From NCBI GenBank assembly GCA_050260095.1, contig JBLNBQ010000104.1, positions 1 to 11,134 of the forward strand: DNA of 11,134 nt, in the 5' to 3' direction. Under the pieces are notes generated by a model. That model saw nothing but the letters and a program-made list of their open reading frames with translations. It searched no databases and was not told where the DNA came from. Of the stretch, positions 1-6,349 are shown one piece after another. How positions within the stretch are numbered: position 1 is the stretch's first letter; each line of letters starts with the position of its first letter. The DNA is from JBLNBQ01 sp050260095. Lineage in GTDB: Bacteria > Bacillota > UBA5301 > DYFA01. A program made the position numbers and the translations under genes.

Positions 1-3000
1 GCCCGGCGTGGCCTCCGAGCGCCTAGGCCGGGTGGGTGAGGTGGTCAACAACCTCGAAGAGTACCGCCGCAACCTGGCCGATGTCGCCGCCAAGGCCGAG
101 GCGGTGGGCCGGCTCGACGCGGCCCAGTTAGCTTTGGCGGAAGTGCTGGTTCAGGAGGCGGCTCAGCAGTACCTGAAGGCCCAAGGGTTATTGGGCAGCG
201 TCGCCGGGCGGCTGAAGGACGCTCGGGAGAGCCTGAGCAAGGCGCAGGCTGGCCTGACGGCGCTGGAAGAGCAGGGCCGGCAAAGGGCCGAGGAAGAGGC
301 GGCGCTCGAGGCGGTACTGGCTGAACTGCGCTCGGGAGACGAGGCCGACTTGCCGGGCCGGCTTCAGGACGCGAAAGAAAAGGTCAAGGCCGCCGAGGAA
401 AGGGTAGCGGAGCTGGATCGGCGCTGTTCAGAGAGCCAGGCTGAGCGGGGACGGCTGGAGAAGGAGCGGCAGCGAGCTGCCGAGCAGTTTGCCGAGAGAC
501 AACGGGACTTGGCGGCTTCGCTGGAGAGGCTCGCCGGGACGGCTGAACGGCTCGCATGGCCAGATGCTGCCCAAAGGCTCCGTCAGGCCGGTCGGGCGGT
601 GCAGGCGCTGGCCGTGACGGACCAGGAGCTTCCGCAAAGGGCAGCGCCGGACTTGGCCCTGGTGGCCGAGGCGCGGAGCCTGGAAGAGCAGTTCCGTCAG
701 GCGGCGGCAGCGAGGCAGGCGCTCGACGAGGCCGAACGGGCCTTCACCGGGATCCAGACTAAGCTCGAAGTCCTGCGGGCGTCTGCGACTCAGTTGGCGG
801 ACCGCGTGGAAGAGGCCAAGGACCAGGCTGAGGAGAGAGCGGAGGATGTGGTTCAGGCCCTGCTGGCTTGGCAGGAGAGAAGCGAGGCGCTGGAGCCGAG
901 CGACGTCGATCTCGCCCGGGTCGCGACGCGCCTCCGCGAGTTGTCCGCACCGCCTGCCGCTGGATACCAGGGCTTGATCGAGCCCTTGACGGACTTGGCG
1001 GCCAGCCGCCGACCGGAATTGCAGGCCCGAATGGAAGCGGCCGAAGAGCGGGAGCGTGTCGCCCGCTTGCGGGTCGACCGGCTGGCGGAGCGAGTAGCGG
1101 AAATCGAGGCTGATCCTGGCGATCCGGGGCGGTCTGAGGTGCGCGCCCGGGCGCGGGCTGGCCTTTCACCCCAGCTCCAGCCGCTCTTCCGGTGGGCCAG
1201 GTTCAAAGCCGAGGTGGCGCAGGAGACGGCGGCCCTCGTGGAGACCGCCATCCTGGAGGCCGGGTGGCTCGACCTCCTGATCTTGCCTGCTGGGGAGGAA
1301 GACGCTGGTTTGGCGGATGCGCGCTTTCTGCCTGCGCCGGGAGACGGGCCTACCCTGCTGGACATTTTGGAACCCGAGCCAGGCGCGCCGGTGGCGGTGG
1401 CCGAGGCGCTGGCCTCGATCGGCTGGGGTGAAGGTCCCGGCCCATACTGGGTGGCGCCGGACGGACGGTGGCGGAACGGCCGGGCGGAAGGCTGTGTGGC
1501 GCCCTGGGCCGAAGAAGCACCTGGCTACTTCGGTCAGGAGAATCGGGCTCGCCGGCGTGAGCGCCGTTTAGCCCAGGCCCGGACTGCGTTGGACGAGGCC
1601 CGGACGGCTCTTGCCGTGGTCCAGGCGGAGCGGGCGGCGGCGGCAGCGCGCCTCGAAGCGCTCGGAGCGGAGCTGGCCGCCTTGGATCGCTTGCCCTGGC
1701 AGGAACTCTTTGGTGCTCTCAGCGCCGTACAAACCCTGGAAGAACAATTAGCTCGCGCCCGGGAGACTTTGGAGGCCGAGAAACCGGCGCTGCAGCGGGC
1801 CGAGGCGCTGCTTGGCGCGGCGACCCGGGAGTTCCACCGCCTTGCGGAAGGTTTGCCGGGCGCGGCCGGGCTGACTCAGGGTCAGTTCTTCCAGCGAAGT
1901 TCCGATTTTGGTGTTCTCGCCGCGCAGATAGAAGCGTTGGCCGGCCCCGTCGATGAGCTCTCCCGCCTATCGGGCGCTTACCTTTCTGGAACCGCTTCTC
2001 TGGCCCGAAACCAGCAGGTTTTGGACGACCTGGCTGCCGATGTCGATCGTGCCCGCGAGGCCCTGGCAGCGAGCGTCGCCGCGGTGGAAACACTCGAAGC
2101 GCGCCTCGCCGATCCCGATCTTCAGGCCCGGCAGCGGCGCCTGGAAGAGGCGATGAGGCGCAGCCGGGAACTGGACCGGGAGCACGAGGAGGCTCGGGAC
2201 CGGCAAAAGGACCTGGAGGTTGCCAGACTGAACGCCGCCCAGCAGATCGAGCAGTTGGCGCCGCAAGAAGCAGAGCTTCGCCAGGAGTTGGGCAAGCATT
2301 TGGAACGCGTGCGCCTTCGTCTCCAGCTCCACCCCGAGCTTGCCGCCTTCCTGGAAGCCCTCGACCGGGAGGGGCCGGTGGCCACTATGCGCCGCCTGCC
2401 CAGGCCTGCAGGAGAGGAGCCCTGCGACTCGCTCATCCTCCAGCGCCGGAGCGAGCTGGCTGATCTGGCCCACCAGGAGCAGGACCTTCTCCGGGATTAT
2501 CGCCCCGCCTGGAACTCTGAACGTACCGGCCTCACCTTCTACGACGAACGGCTCCCTCTCTTCGCCCACCAGCTGCGGGAACGCCTCGAGGCGCGGGCTC
2601 GGGAGTACGCTGACCTCATGGCGGAGGAACAGCGTAAGCTCTTTGAGGACATCATCTACGAGGGGATTCTTGATGAGTTGCGCCGCCTGATCCGGGGGGC
2701 CAAGGAGTTCACTCGCCGAACCAACGAGAAACTGAAGGCCCTGCGGCTCAGCAGCGGCGAGCAGCTCAGTCTTCGTCTCAGCCCCCGCTCACCCGAGCAG
2801 ACGGCCGGGGCTCGGATCGCGCACGAACTGGAGCAGATGGAGCAGGGGAGCCGATGGCTGGACGAGACCAAGCGGGGTGTGCTCCTCGCCACGATCCGGG
2901 ACGAGGTGGAGCGGGTTCGGGATGAGGCGCGAGAAGCTGGGGAGGAGCTTGGCTACCACGAGGCGGTGACCCGAGCGCTGGACTATCGGCTCTGGTACGA

Positions 3001-3433
3001 ATTCCAGCTCCTGAGCTTGAGGCCCGGGAACAGCGCGCCGGTACCCATCCGGAGCAAGGGCTTCGGCCAACGCTCAACCTCAGACAAGGCCTGGGCGTTG
3101 GCGGTGCCTGTCCTGGCAGCCGTCGCCGCCCGGTACGACGCTTCACCCCGGACTGACGTCCCCCGTCTCATCGGGCTGGACGAAGCCTTTGCCGGCCTGG
3201 ACGTCAACAACCAGGAGAACTACCTGGGCTTTCTCACTCAGCTCGGCTTTTCCTGGATCATCACGGCCCCCGACGAGCTGCCATACAGCCAGTCCTTGTC
3301 GGCGGCCATGGCCTACCGGATGAGCCTGGAGGGCAAGTCCCATCTGGCCTTCCCCATCCTCTGGACCGGCCAGAGGGCGTGGGAACCTTTGGAAGACCTG
3401 GTGCGGGAAGCCGCGCCGGGAAGCCAGCCATGA
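1..3433 (+). CDS. jetC: Wadjet SMC-like ATPase JetC (TIGR02680 family), 5' partial
   Basis: This is the large coiled-coil ATPase of a Wadjet (JetABCD) complex, which extrudes DNA loops and leads to cleavage of small circular plasmids. The frame is open to the left edge, and the GTG at 8 is not a credible start. The family is roughly 1350 residues and the N-terminal Walker A segment is absent, so about 200 residues lie outside the window. Numbering from that GTG, residues ~1-380 and ~520-960 are long Glu/Arg/Ala-rich coiled coils. Between them, ~385-515, is a globular hinge-like block ending in YFGQENRARRR, a TIGR02680 hallmark. The C-terminal head has a Walker B/D-loop, LDEAFAGLD (1057-1065). 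The expected SGGEK signature reads STSDK (1023-1027), an odd substitution. The stop overlaps the jetD start (ATGA), implying translational coupling. Family and role are established knowledge; the match is by motif and layout. Confidence 0.9.
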   Translation, partial: PGVASERLGRVGEVVNNLEEYRRNLADVAAKAEAVGRLDAAQLALAEVLVQEAAQQYLKAQGLLGSVAGRLKDARESLSKAQAGLTALEEQGRQRAEEEAALEAVLAELRSGDEADLPGRLQDAKEKVKAAEERVAELDRRCSESQAERGRLEKERQRAAEQFAERQRDLAASLERLAGTAERLAWPDAAQRLRQAGRAVQALAVTDQELPQRAAPDLALVAEARSLEEQFRQAAAARQALDEAERAFTGIQTKLEVLRASATQLADRVEEAKDQAEERAEDVVQALLAWQERSEALEPSDVDLARVATRLRELSAPPAAGYQGLIEPLTDLAASRRPELQARMEAAEERERVARLRVDRLAERVAEIEADPGDPGRSEVRARARAGLSPQLQPLFRWARFKAEVAQETAALVETAILEAGWLDLLILPAGEEDAGLADARFLPAPGDGPTLLDILEPEPGAPVAVAEALASIGWGEGPGPYWVAPDGRWRNGRAEGCVAPWAEEAPGYFGQENRARRRERRLAQARTALDEARTALAVVQAERAAAAARLEALGAELAALDRLPWQELFGALSAVQTLEEQLARARETLEAEKPALQRAEALLGAATREFHRLAEGLPGAAGLTQGQFFQRSSDFGVLAAQIEALAGPVDELSRLSGAYLSGTASLARNQQVLDDLAADVDRAREALAASVAAVETLEARLADPDLQARQRRLEEAMRRSRELDREHEEARDRQKDLEVARLNAAQQIEQLAPQEAELRQELGKHLERVRLRLQLHPELAAFLEALDREGPVATMRRLPRPAGEEPCDSLILQRRSELADLAHQEQDLLRDYRPAWNSERTGLTFYDERLPLFAHQLRERLEARAREYADLMAEEQRKLFEDIIYEGILDELRRLIRGAKEFTRRTNEKLKALRLSSGEQLSLRLSPRSPEQTAGARIAHELEQMEQGSRWLDETKRGVLLATIRDEVERVRDEAREAGEELGYHEAVTRALDYRLWYEFQLLSLRPGNSAPVPIRSKGFGQRSTSDKAWALAVPVLAAVAARYDASPRTDVPRLIGLDEAFAGLDVNNQENYLGFLTQLGFSWIITAPDELPYSQSLSAAMAYRMSLEGKSHLAFPILWTGQRAWEPLEDLVREAAPGSQP
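3430..3433 (+). promoter_or_regulatory. ATGA start/stop overlap coupling jetC and jetD
   Basis: The jetD ATG (3430-3432) shares two bases with the jetC TGA (3431-3433). Only a weak purine stretch (GGGAAG) precedes it, so termination-reinitiation probably sets the JetC:JetD ratio. This decides the jetD start. Confidence 0.8.
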
Positions 3434-4725
3434 GCAGCGCCGAAGCGCTCAAGGAACTGCGGCGGTCAGGTCTGGAGCCACTCCTGGCCGCGGCTAGGCA
3501 GAAAATCTGGGAGCAGAACGGGGTGCGCGGGCAGGTGCGAGTGGCGCTGACTCGTCCCCAGCAGCAGGAACTGGCCAACCTGCTGGGACGGTCGGTCTCG
3601 CACGGGAGCCTGACCCGGGTCGATCTCCGGAAGCTCGATGCCGCGCTCCAGCAGAGCCGGTACCACGTGGGTCTGACAGACGTGCTGGAGGCGGCCTACG
3701 GGCCGCTCCTCACCCGGCAGCGGGAGCGGGAAGAGGCGAGCGACCGCTGGCAGAAGTGGCTCGCCGAGTTATGGGCGCAATTGCCCGCTTCGCCGGCGGT
3801 GCAGGCCTGGTTTGACGGGATTGCCGGCGGCTCTTCCCCCAGCGGACGCTGGGTTCGCCGCACCTACGGCAGCCAGCCCAGCCGGGCCGCCGGGGCCGTC
3901 GCTGCTGTCGGGAAGGCCCTCACCATGCTACCCGGTCCGCAAGGCAAACGTGAACTACTGGCGGTCTTCGCCGCGTCGGTTACGGGTGATCCCCATGCGT
4001 TCGACGCCGGCGAGCCGGCCGGGGCGCTGCTGGAGCACGCACTGGAGGAACAGTTTGCACCTCCCCCTGAGGGCCTGCGGGCCAGCGAGTCGAGGGCTTT
4101 GCTCCTCGGCCGGGCAGGGCTGGGGGTGGATCAGGTCTCCTCGACCGTGCTGGTGGCCCACCTCGCCGGGGCCACCTCGGCTGAGGGGCCACACCCGATG
4201 GTTGCAGCTATGACGGTGTGCGGTGGCGCCTGGGCAGTAACCCTCGGAGAGGTGCGCCGGTGGAAGTCCGCCTCGGCGCATGGCGCTCGGGCCTACGTCG
4301 TGGAGAATCCGCCGGTCTTCGAATGGCTGCTGCAGCGGCTGGAGCGCGAGCCGGCGGAGCGGCGGCCCACCCTCCTTTGCACCGGCGGTTTCTTGAGCGC
4401 CGCGGCGGTCTGTCTCCTGGATTTGCTGGCGGCGGAGGGGACGGCACTCTGGTATGGCGGCGACTTCGACCGGAACGGCCTGGCCATCGCGTCCTGGCTG
4501 GCCAAGCGCTACCCGTCGCAGTTCCGGCCTTGGCGGATGGATCCCGAAGATTACCGGGCGGCCGCGGCGAACGGCGGGCGGGCGCTCTCGGAGAAAGACA
4601 GAGTTCACCTGCTGGACCTGGAAGGGCCGCTGGCCGAAACGGCCCAGGCAGTGGTCCGAGAGGGCCAGGTCGCGTTTCAAGAGCAGTTGGTCGCCCAGTT
4701 GTCCGAGGACATTCTTGGCTCCTAG
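3430..4725 (+). CDS. jetD: Wadjet nuclease subunit JetD (TIGR02679: DUF3323 + DUF2399, Toprim-like)
   Basis: 431 residues. JetD is the topoisomerase-VI-A-like subunit that cuts plasmid DNA once the JetABC motor has stalled on a small circle. I chose the ATG at 3430, which overlaps the jetC stop as ATGA; the in-frame ATG at 3379 would lie 55 bases inside jetC. The N-terminal third (LRRSGLEPLLAAARQKIWEQ, LANLLGRS, VDLRKLDAAL) matches the TIGR02679 N-terminal pattern. The C-terminal Toprim-like part has VVENPPVF (Glu292), then CTGGFLSAAAV, then GDFDRNG (Asp345, Asp347) and PWRMDPEDY. These are the acidic metal-binding residues expected for the nuclease. Length is normal for the family, and no frameshift is visible. 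Together with jetC it defines the DUF2397/DUF2398/TIGR02680/DUF2399 form of Wadjet, not the DUF3375/DUF4194 form (type I). JetA and JetB should lie left of the window. Confidence 0.92.
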   Translation: MSSAEALKELRRSGLEPLLAAARQKIWEQNGVRGQVRVALTRPQQQELANLLGRSVSHGSLTRVDLRKLDAALQQSRYHVGLTDVLEAAYGPLLTRQREREEASDRWQKWLAELWAQLPASPAVQAWFDGIAGGSSPSGRWVRRTYGSQPSRAAGAVAAVGKALTMLPGPQGKRELLAVFAASVTGDPHAFDAGEPAGALLEHALEEQFAPPPEGLRASESRALLLGRAGLGVDQVSSTVLVAHLAGATSAEGPHPMVAAMTVCGGAWAVTLGEVRRWKSASAHGARAYVVENPPVFEWLLQRLEREPAERRPTLLCTGGFLSAAAVCLLDLLAAEGTALWYGGDFDRNGLAIASWLAKRYPSQFRPWRMDPEDYRAAAANGGRALSEKDRVHLLDLEGPLAETAQAVVREGQVAFQEQLVAQLSEDILGS

Positions 4726-5165
4726 GTGAACGCGGATGAACCTGTTTGCCCCGCCCATGAAGATCTTTCCTGAGACGCCGCCACAGAAAGAATAGGAGTG
4801 CCTCGCAAGACTAAGTCCTCGTGTAAGTCCTCGTGGACGCAGGGAAGGTAAAAGCGCCGGCTACTTGCAGTGACGACCTGGCCCAGGCGATGGGCATCTC
4901 CAAGGCTGACGTCTCCCAGCACCTGGCCGTTCTGCGGGAGACGAGCCCGGTTGGTTTCTGGCGCGGGCCACTTCTGTGTTGCGATGAGGAGGTTGCCGAT
5001 GTCCAGGAGGCATTCGATGGCCATATGCAGCGTCCGTTCGATGCCACGCCGCAGCATGGTGTTCTTCTGAAACTCCTCCCAGCTCAAGCCTTGTTGGGCT
5101 CTCAGGTCGGACAAGTAGCCTGTCAGTTCTACCAGCTTCTCACGCACGCGTTCCTGGGCCGTCAA
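4722..5165 (-). CDS. hepT: HepT-like HEPN (DUF86) toxin, 3' half replaced; probably inactive
   Basis: 147-residue frame. HepT proteins are HEPN-fold RNases held in check by MntA (type VII toxin-antitoxin). I start at TTG 5165 because AAGGAGG sits 9 bases upstream and the frame then overlaps the mntA end by 26 bases. Residues 1-71 resemble DUF86 HEPN: ERVREKLVELTGYLSDL, then LRRGIERTLHMAIECLLDIG, then NLLIA. From about residue 72 (nucleotide ~4953) to the stop, the sequence is simply the antisense of the ArsR fragment and of the 12-bp repeat. The catalytic RNxxxH-type motif of the family should lie in that lost half. An R-x6-H (RFYLPCVH) occurs there but lies in antisense, non-family sequence and is probably chance. 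The stop shares a CTAG with the jetD stop. Toxin identity of the first half is fairly sure; activity is doubtful. Confidence 0.65.
   Translation of the reverse strand: MTAQERVREKLVELTGYLSDLRAQQGLSWEEFQKNTMLRRGIERTLHMAIECLLDIGNLLIATQKWPAPETNRARLPQNGQVLGDVSLGDAHRLGQVVTASSRRFYLPCVHEDLHEDLVLRGTPILSVAASQERSSWAGQTGSSAFT
4726..4832. other. Short non-coding stretch after jetD
   Basis: No recognisable gene on the plus strand. Only a 19-residue frame opens at the ATG at 4736 (MNLFAPPMKIF, stop at 4793-4795), with no family match that I recognise. No GC hairpin followed by a T run is visible, so no intrinsic terminator can be called for the Wadjet operon here. On the minus strand the foreign tail of the hepT frame crosses this stretch and stops at 4722. 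Confidence 0.5.
4812..4835. repeat. Perfect 12-bp tandem duplication
   Basis: TAAGTCCTCGTG occurs twice head to tail (4812-4823 and 4824-4835). On the minus strand it is read in the hepT frame as HEDLHEDL. On the plus strand it abuts the GTG that opens the ArsR fragment. Because the unit is 12 bases, gain or loss of a copy would not shift frame. It looks like a slippage or repair scar. Confidence 0.85.
4833..4952 (+). pseudogene. ArsR-family HTH regulator fragment
   Basis: The plus-strand frame opening at GTG 4833 encodes DLAQAMGIS followed by KADVSQHLAVLRE, a textbook winged-helix recognition segment of ArsR/SmtB repressors (usual pattern: LAe.lgiS...vSqHLavLreaGlV). Only about 40 residues are family-like. 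The N-terminal ~20-25 residues and the wing plus C-terminal helix are missing. After about 4952 the frame continues only as antisense of hepT and has no family resemblance. No ribosome binding site stands at a good distance before the GTG. I read this as an internal remnant left by recombination, not a working regulator. The motif is seen directly; the remnant status is inferred. Confidence 0.6.
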
Positions 5166-5586
5166 GTCCCAGCACCTCCTTGCGGTAGTACTGCAGGCGT
5201 GGCACGAAGTCAAGGTACTCGGCCTGGCGTTTAGCTTCGACCATGATCCGGCGGTCTGGGTTGTGTTCGCACAGAAGAAGATGGGAGAAGATTTCATGTG
5301 CCAACAGGGGCGGCACGCGCTCCAAGTCCACTAAGTCCACCTTCCAGGGGTGCATTAGGTCTTCCAGCTGGCCGAGTAGGCGGATGCGTTCCCAAAAAGC
5401 CTGATTCGGGTCGAGGTCTGTGGTCAGGATCACTGCGACGTCCACATCGCTGTCGGGGCGAGCCGTTTCGTTCGCTTGGGAACCGAACAGGTGGGCGGCG
5501 GCCACCGAGCGTTCCTGGGCGAAGAAGGCCTGCAGGCGGGCCGGGATGTCTTGAGGCGCAACAGGCTCTCGGCGGTCGCTGCTCAC
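5140..5586 (-). CDS. mntA: MntA-type nucleotidyltransferase (MNT-domain antitoxin)
   Basis: 148 residues. This family transfers AMP from ATP onto its HEPN partner (HepT), so neutralising it (type VII toxin-antitoxin). The polymerase-beta-like nucleotidyltransferase motif is complete: LFGSQAN (Gly35, Ser36), SDVDVAV (Asp47, Asp49) and a third acidic residue in KVDLVDLE (Asp84). A Met/Gln-rich helical segment and a basic C-terminal helix (RIMVEAKRQAEYL) follow, as in full-length members. The start is GTG 5586: an in-frame TGA lies three codons upstream and AAGAAGGGAG precedes the start at about 11 bases. It overlaps hepT by 26 bases, the usual tight toxin-antitoxin layout. It appears intact although its toxin partner is damaged, making it a possible orphan. 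It could instead act on another partner. Confidence 0.85.
   Translation of the reverse strand: MSSDRREPVAPQDIPARLQAFFAQERSVAAAHLFGSQANETARPDSDVDVAVILTTDLDPNQAFWERIRLLGQLEDLMHPWKVDLVDLERVPPLLAHEIFSHLLLCEHNPDRRIMVEAKRQAEYLDFVPRLQYYRKEVLGLDGPGTRA
5175..5181 (-). promoter_or_regulatory. Ribosome binding site of hepT
   Basis: AAGGAGG on the minus strand, inside the end of mntA and nine bases before TTG 5165. It is a near-perfect anti-16S match and is the reason for choosing a TTG start; no ATG or GTG in that frame is better placed. Confidence 0.7.
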
Positions 5587-5647
5587 CCGCAGTCACACTC
5601 CCTTCTTTGCCGGTGCACGCAAAAGTCACACCGTCATCACCGGTTTC

Positions 5648-5653
5648 ATTATA
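5648..5653 (-). promoter_or_regulatory. Candidate -10 element for mntA-hepT
   Basis: A perfect TATAAT on the minus strand lies in a short AT-rich patch about 62 bases before the mntA GTG, and is the only such match I noticed in this GC-rich zone. No good TTGACA is present 16-18 bases upstream. Instead a hexamer inverted repeat (GCGCTC, 5-base loop, GAGCGC; 5667-5683) occupies that position and could be an operator. Promoter role is inferred. Confidence 0.45.
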
Positions 5654-5666
5654 CATTTGCCGGCCA

Positions 5667-5683
5667 GCGCTCCGCCAGAGCGC
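5667..5683. repeat. Inverted repeat over the -35 position of the mntA promoter
   Basis: On the minus strand GCGCTC-TGGCG-GAGCGC forms a perfect 6-bp dyad centred about 25 bases upstream of the TATAAT. A dyad there would suit repression of the toxin-antitoxin operon. In GC-rich DNA a 6-bp dyad can arise by chance, so this is weak. Confidence 0.25.
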
Positions 5684-5699
5684 CGCCACGCCGGATGAT

Positions 5700-6047
5700 A
5701 GCTTCAGGACGACCGGCGGCGGAGGGCGGCTATTCCGTCATCCCTTCCCTGACTGGCCAGGAGGTCGGCCACTCCCCCTGCAACACCCCGGCGCCCACGG
5801 CGGCAGAGCGGGAAGGCTCTTCAGGCGGCGTACCGCAGGAACGTTTCGGCCTGGAGTATCGCCGATCATCACATCAGTCCTTCCCCGGGGGAGGATGGGT
5901 GCGGGGGCAACCAGTGAGTCGCATAGAGCCGCTCCAGTTCAGGGTTCCCAGAACGGCTGAAACGTAGGGGTACGCGGTGGCCCGAGCCCCACGATATGTA
6001 TGCCGTAGCGGAGGGTCTGAGGCCGGCGAAAGCGCCAAGCGTAGGCA
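5700..6047. other. Gene-free stretch between mntA promoter and vapBC remnant
   Basis: Frames are open on both strands, as expected at this GC content, but none shows a protein family I can name and none has a good ribosome binding site. One near-perfect 18-bp palindrome is present at 5878-5895 (TCCTTCCCCGGGGGAGGA), with no T run on either side. The stretch may hold the decayed 5' part of the antitoxin gene and other debris. Confidence 0.4.
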
Positions 6048-6200
6048 GTGGACGTCTACCTGGCCCGGCTGGAGTCTGGGGAGAAGGAGGGCGCCCCGGC
6101 GGACCCCTTGCTTCGCCTGGTGGGGTTGTATAAAGACGCGATCCCGCCCGACCTTGCCCAGGAACACGACCGGTACCTGGACAAGGAGGATGACTGGTGA
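6048..6200 (+). pseudogene. VapB-type antitoxin, C-terminal remnant
   Basis: The 50-residue frame from GTG 6048 contains VDVYLARLESG, then DPLLRLVGLYK, then PPDLAQEHDRYL. This is the typical C-terminal toxin-binding tail of small antitoxins paired with PIN toxins (...aYLaxl...Dp.l.lvGl...pxDlaxxHDxYL). The DNA-binding N-terminal ~35-40 residues are missing: a TAG stands two codons before the GTG (6042-6044), and the upstream frames do not resemble a ribbon-helix-helix. The stop overlaps the following PIN start as GTGA (6197-6200), preserving the vapBC arrangement, and the AAGGAGG that serves the toxin lies inside this frame (6183-6189). Assignment rests on the tail pattern plus the adjacent PIN start. 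Confidence 0.6.
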
Positions 6201-6279
6201 AGGTGTTCGTCGATACCTCCGCCTGGATTTCGTTGGTGGCCGAGCGTGAGCCGCACCATGAGGCTGTGACCAAAGTTCC
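6197..6279 (+). pseudogene. VapC-type PIN-domain toxin, N-terminal stub
   Basis: GTG 6197 begins VKVFVDTSAWISLVAERE followed by PHHEAVTK, the unmistakable first strand and helix of a PIN-domain RNase, including the first metal-binding Asp (Asp6). A strong AAGGAGG sits 7 bases upstream. PIN toxins run to about 130-140 residues, but after roughly 27 residues the similarity ends. The frame then runs through ~24 unrelated residues straight into feoA without a stop, producing a 133-residue open frame (6197-6598). Three of the usual four PIN acidic residues are lost, so it cannot be an active toxin. The breakpoint near 6279 probably marks a deletion that brought feo next to the vapBC remnant. Confidence 0.65.
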
Positions 6280-6310
6280 GGTACCGGCATACTCTAGGAA
6301 CGTCCAAGGA

Positions 6311-6324
6311 TTAGACGCGGTTAA
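6311..6324. promoter_or_regulatory. Candidate metal-regulator operator upstream of feoA
   Basis: TTAGACGCGGTTAA is an imperfect dyad (TTA-nn-CGCG-nn-TAA) immediately before the feoA ribosome binding site. Its right half carries GTTAAC, which recurs in the dyad upstream of the nearby DtxR-family gene (9291-9307). The position would let a bound repressor block the feo transcript. No clear -35/-10 pair is visible, so the assignment is speculative. Confidence 0.25.
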
Positions 6325-6332
6325 CAGTCGAT

Positions 6333-6340
6333 GGAGGTGG
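6333..6340 (+). promoter_or_regulatory. Ribosome binding site of feoA
   Basis: GGAGGTGG stands nine bases before ATG 6350. It decides the feoA start and shows that the longer frame from 6197 is read-through from the vapC remnant. Confidence 0.75.
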
Positions 6341-6349
6341 GAAAGCGCG

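Noticed and set aside
2740..2800. LSSGEQLSLRLS in JetC as the ABC signature motif
   Set aside because: It lies about 140 residues before Walker B, outside the head position for a signature; in this family a Ser-Gly segment occurs here in the coiled-coil exit. The signature position is STSDK just before Walker B.
3379..3429. Upstream in-frame ATG (3379) for jetD
   Set aside because: It would overlap jetC by 55 bases, whereas ATG 3430 gives the standard ATGA coupling and matches the family's N-terminus.
4800..4950. R-x6-H (RFYLPCVH) in the hepT frame as a HEPN active site, with neighbouring NGQVLGDVSLGDAHRLGQVV as HEPN helix
   Set aside because: The opposite strand of the neighbouring segment (to ~4952) encodes a clear ArsR recognition helix, and this part of the hepT frame lies past the joint, so the motif is most likely coincidental.
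5878..5895. Palindrome TCCTTCCCCGGGGGAGGA as an intrinsic terminator
   Set aside because: No T run follows on either strand and the centre leaves little loop; recorded only as a palindrome.
5298..5967. Two overlapping plus-strand frames (220 and 163 residues)
   Set aside because: They run antisense to mntA and then through gene-free sequence, with no recognisable domains or good ribosome binding sites.
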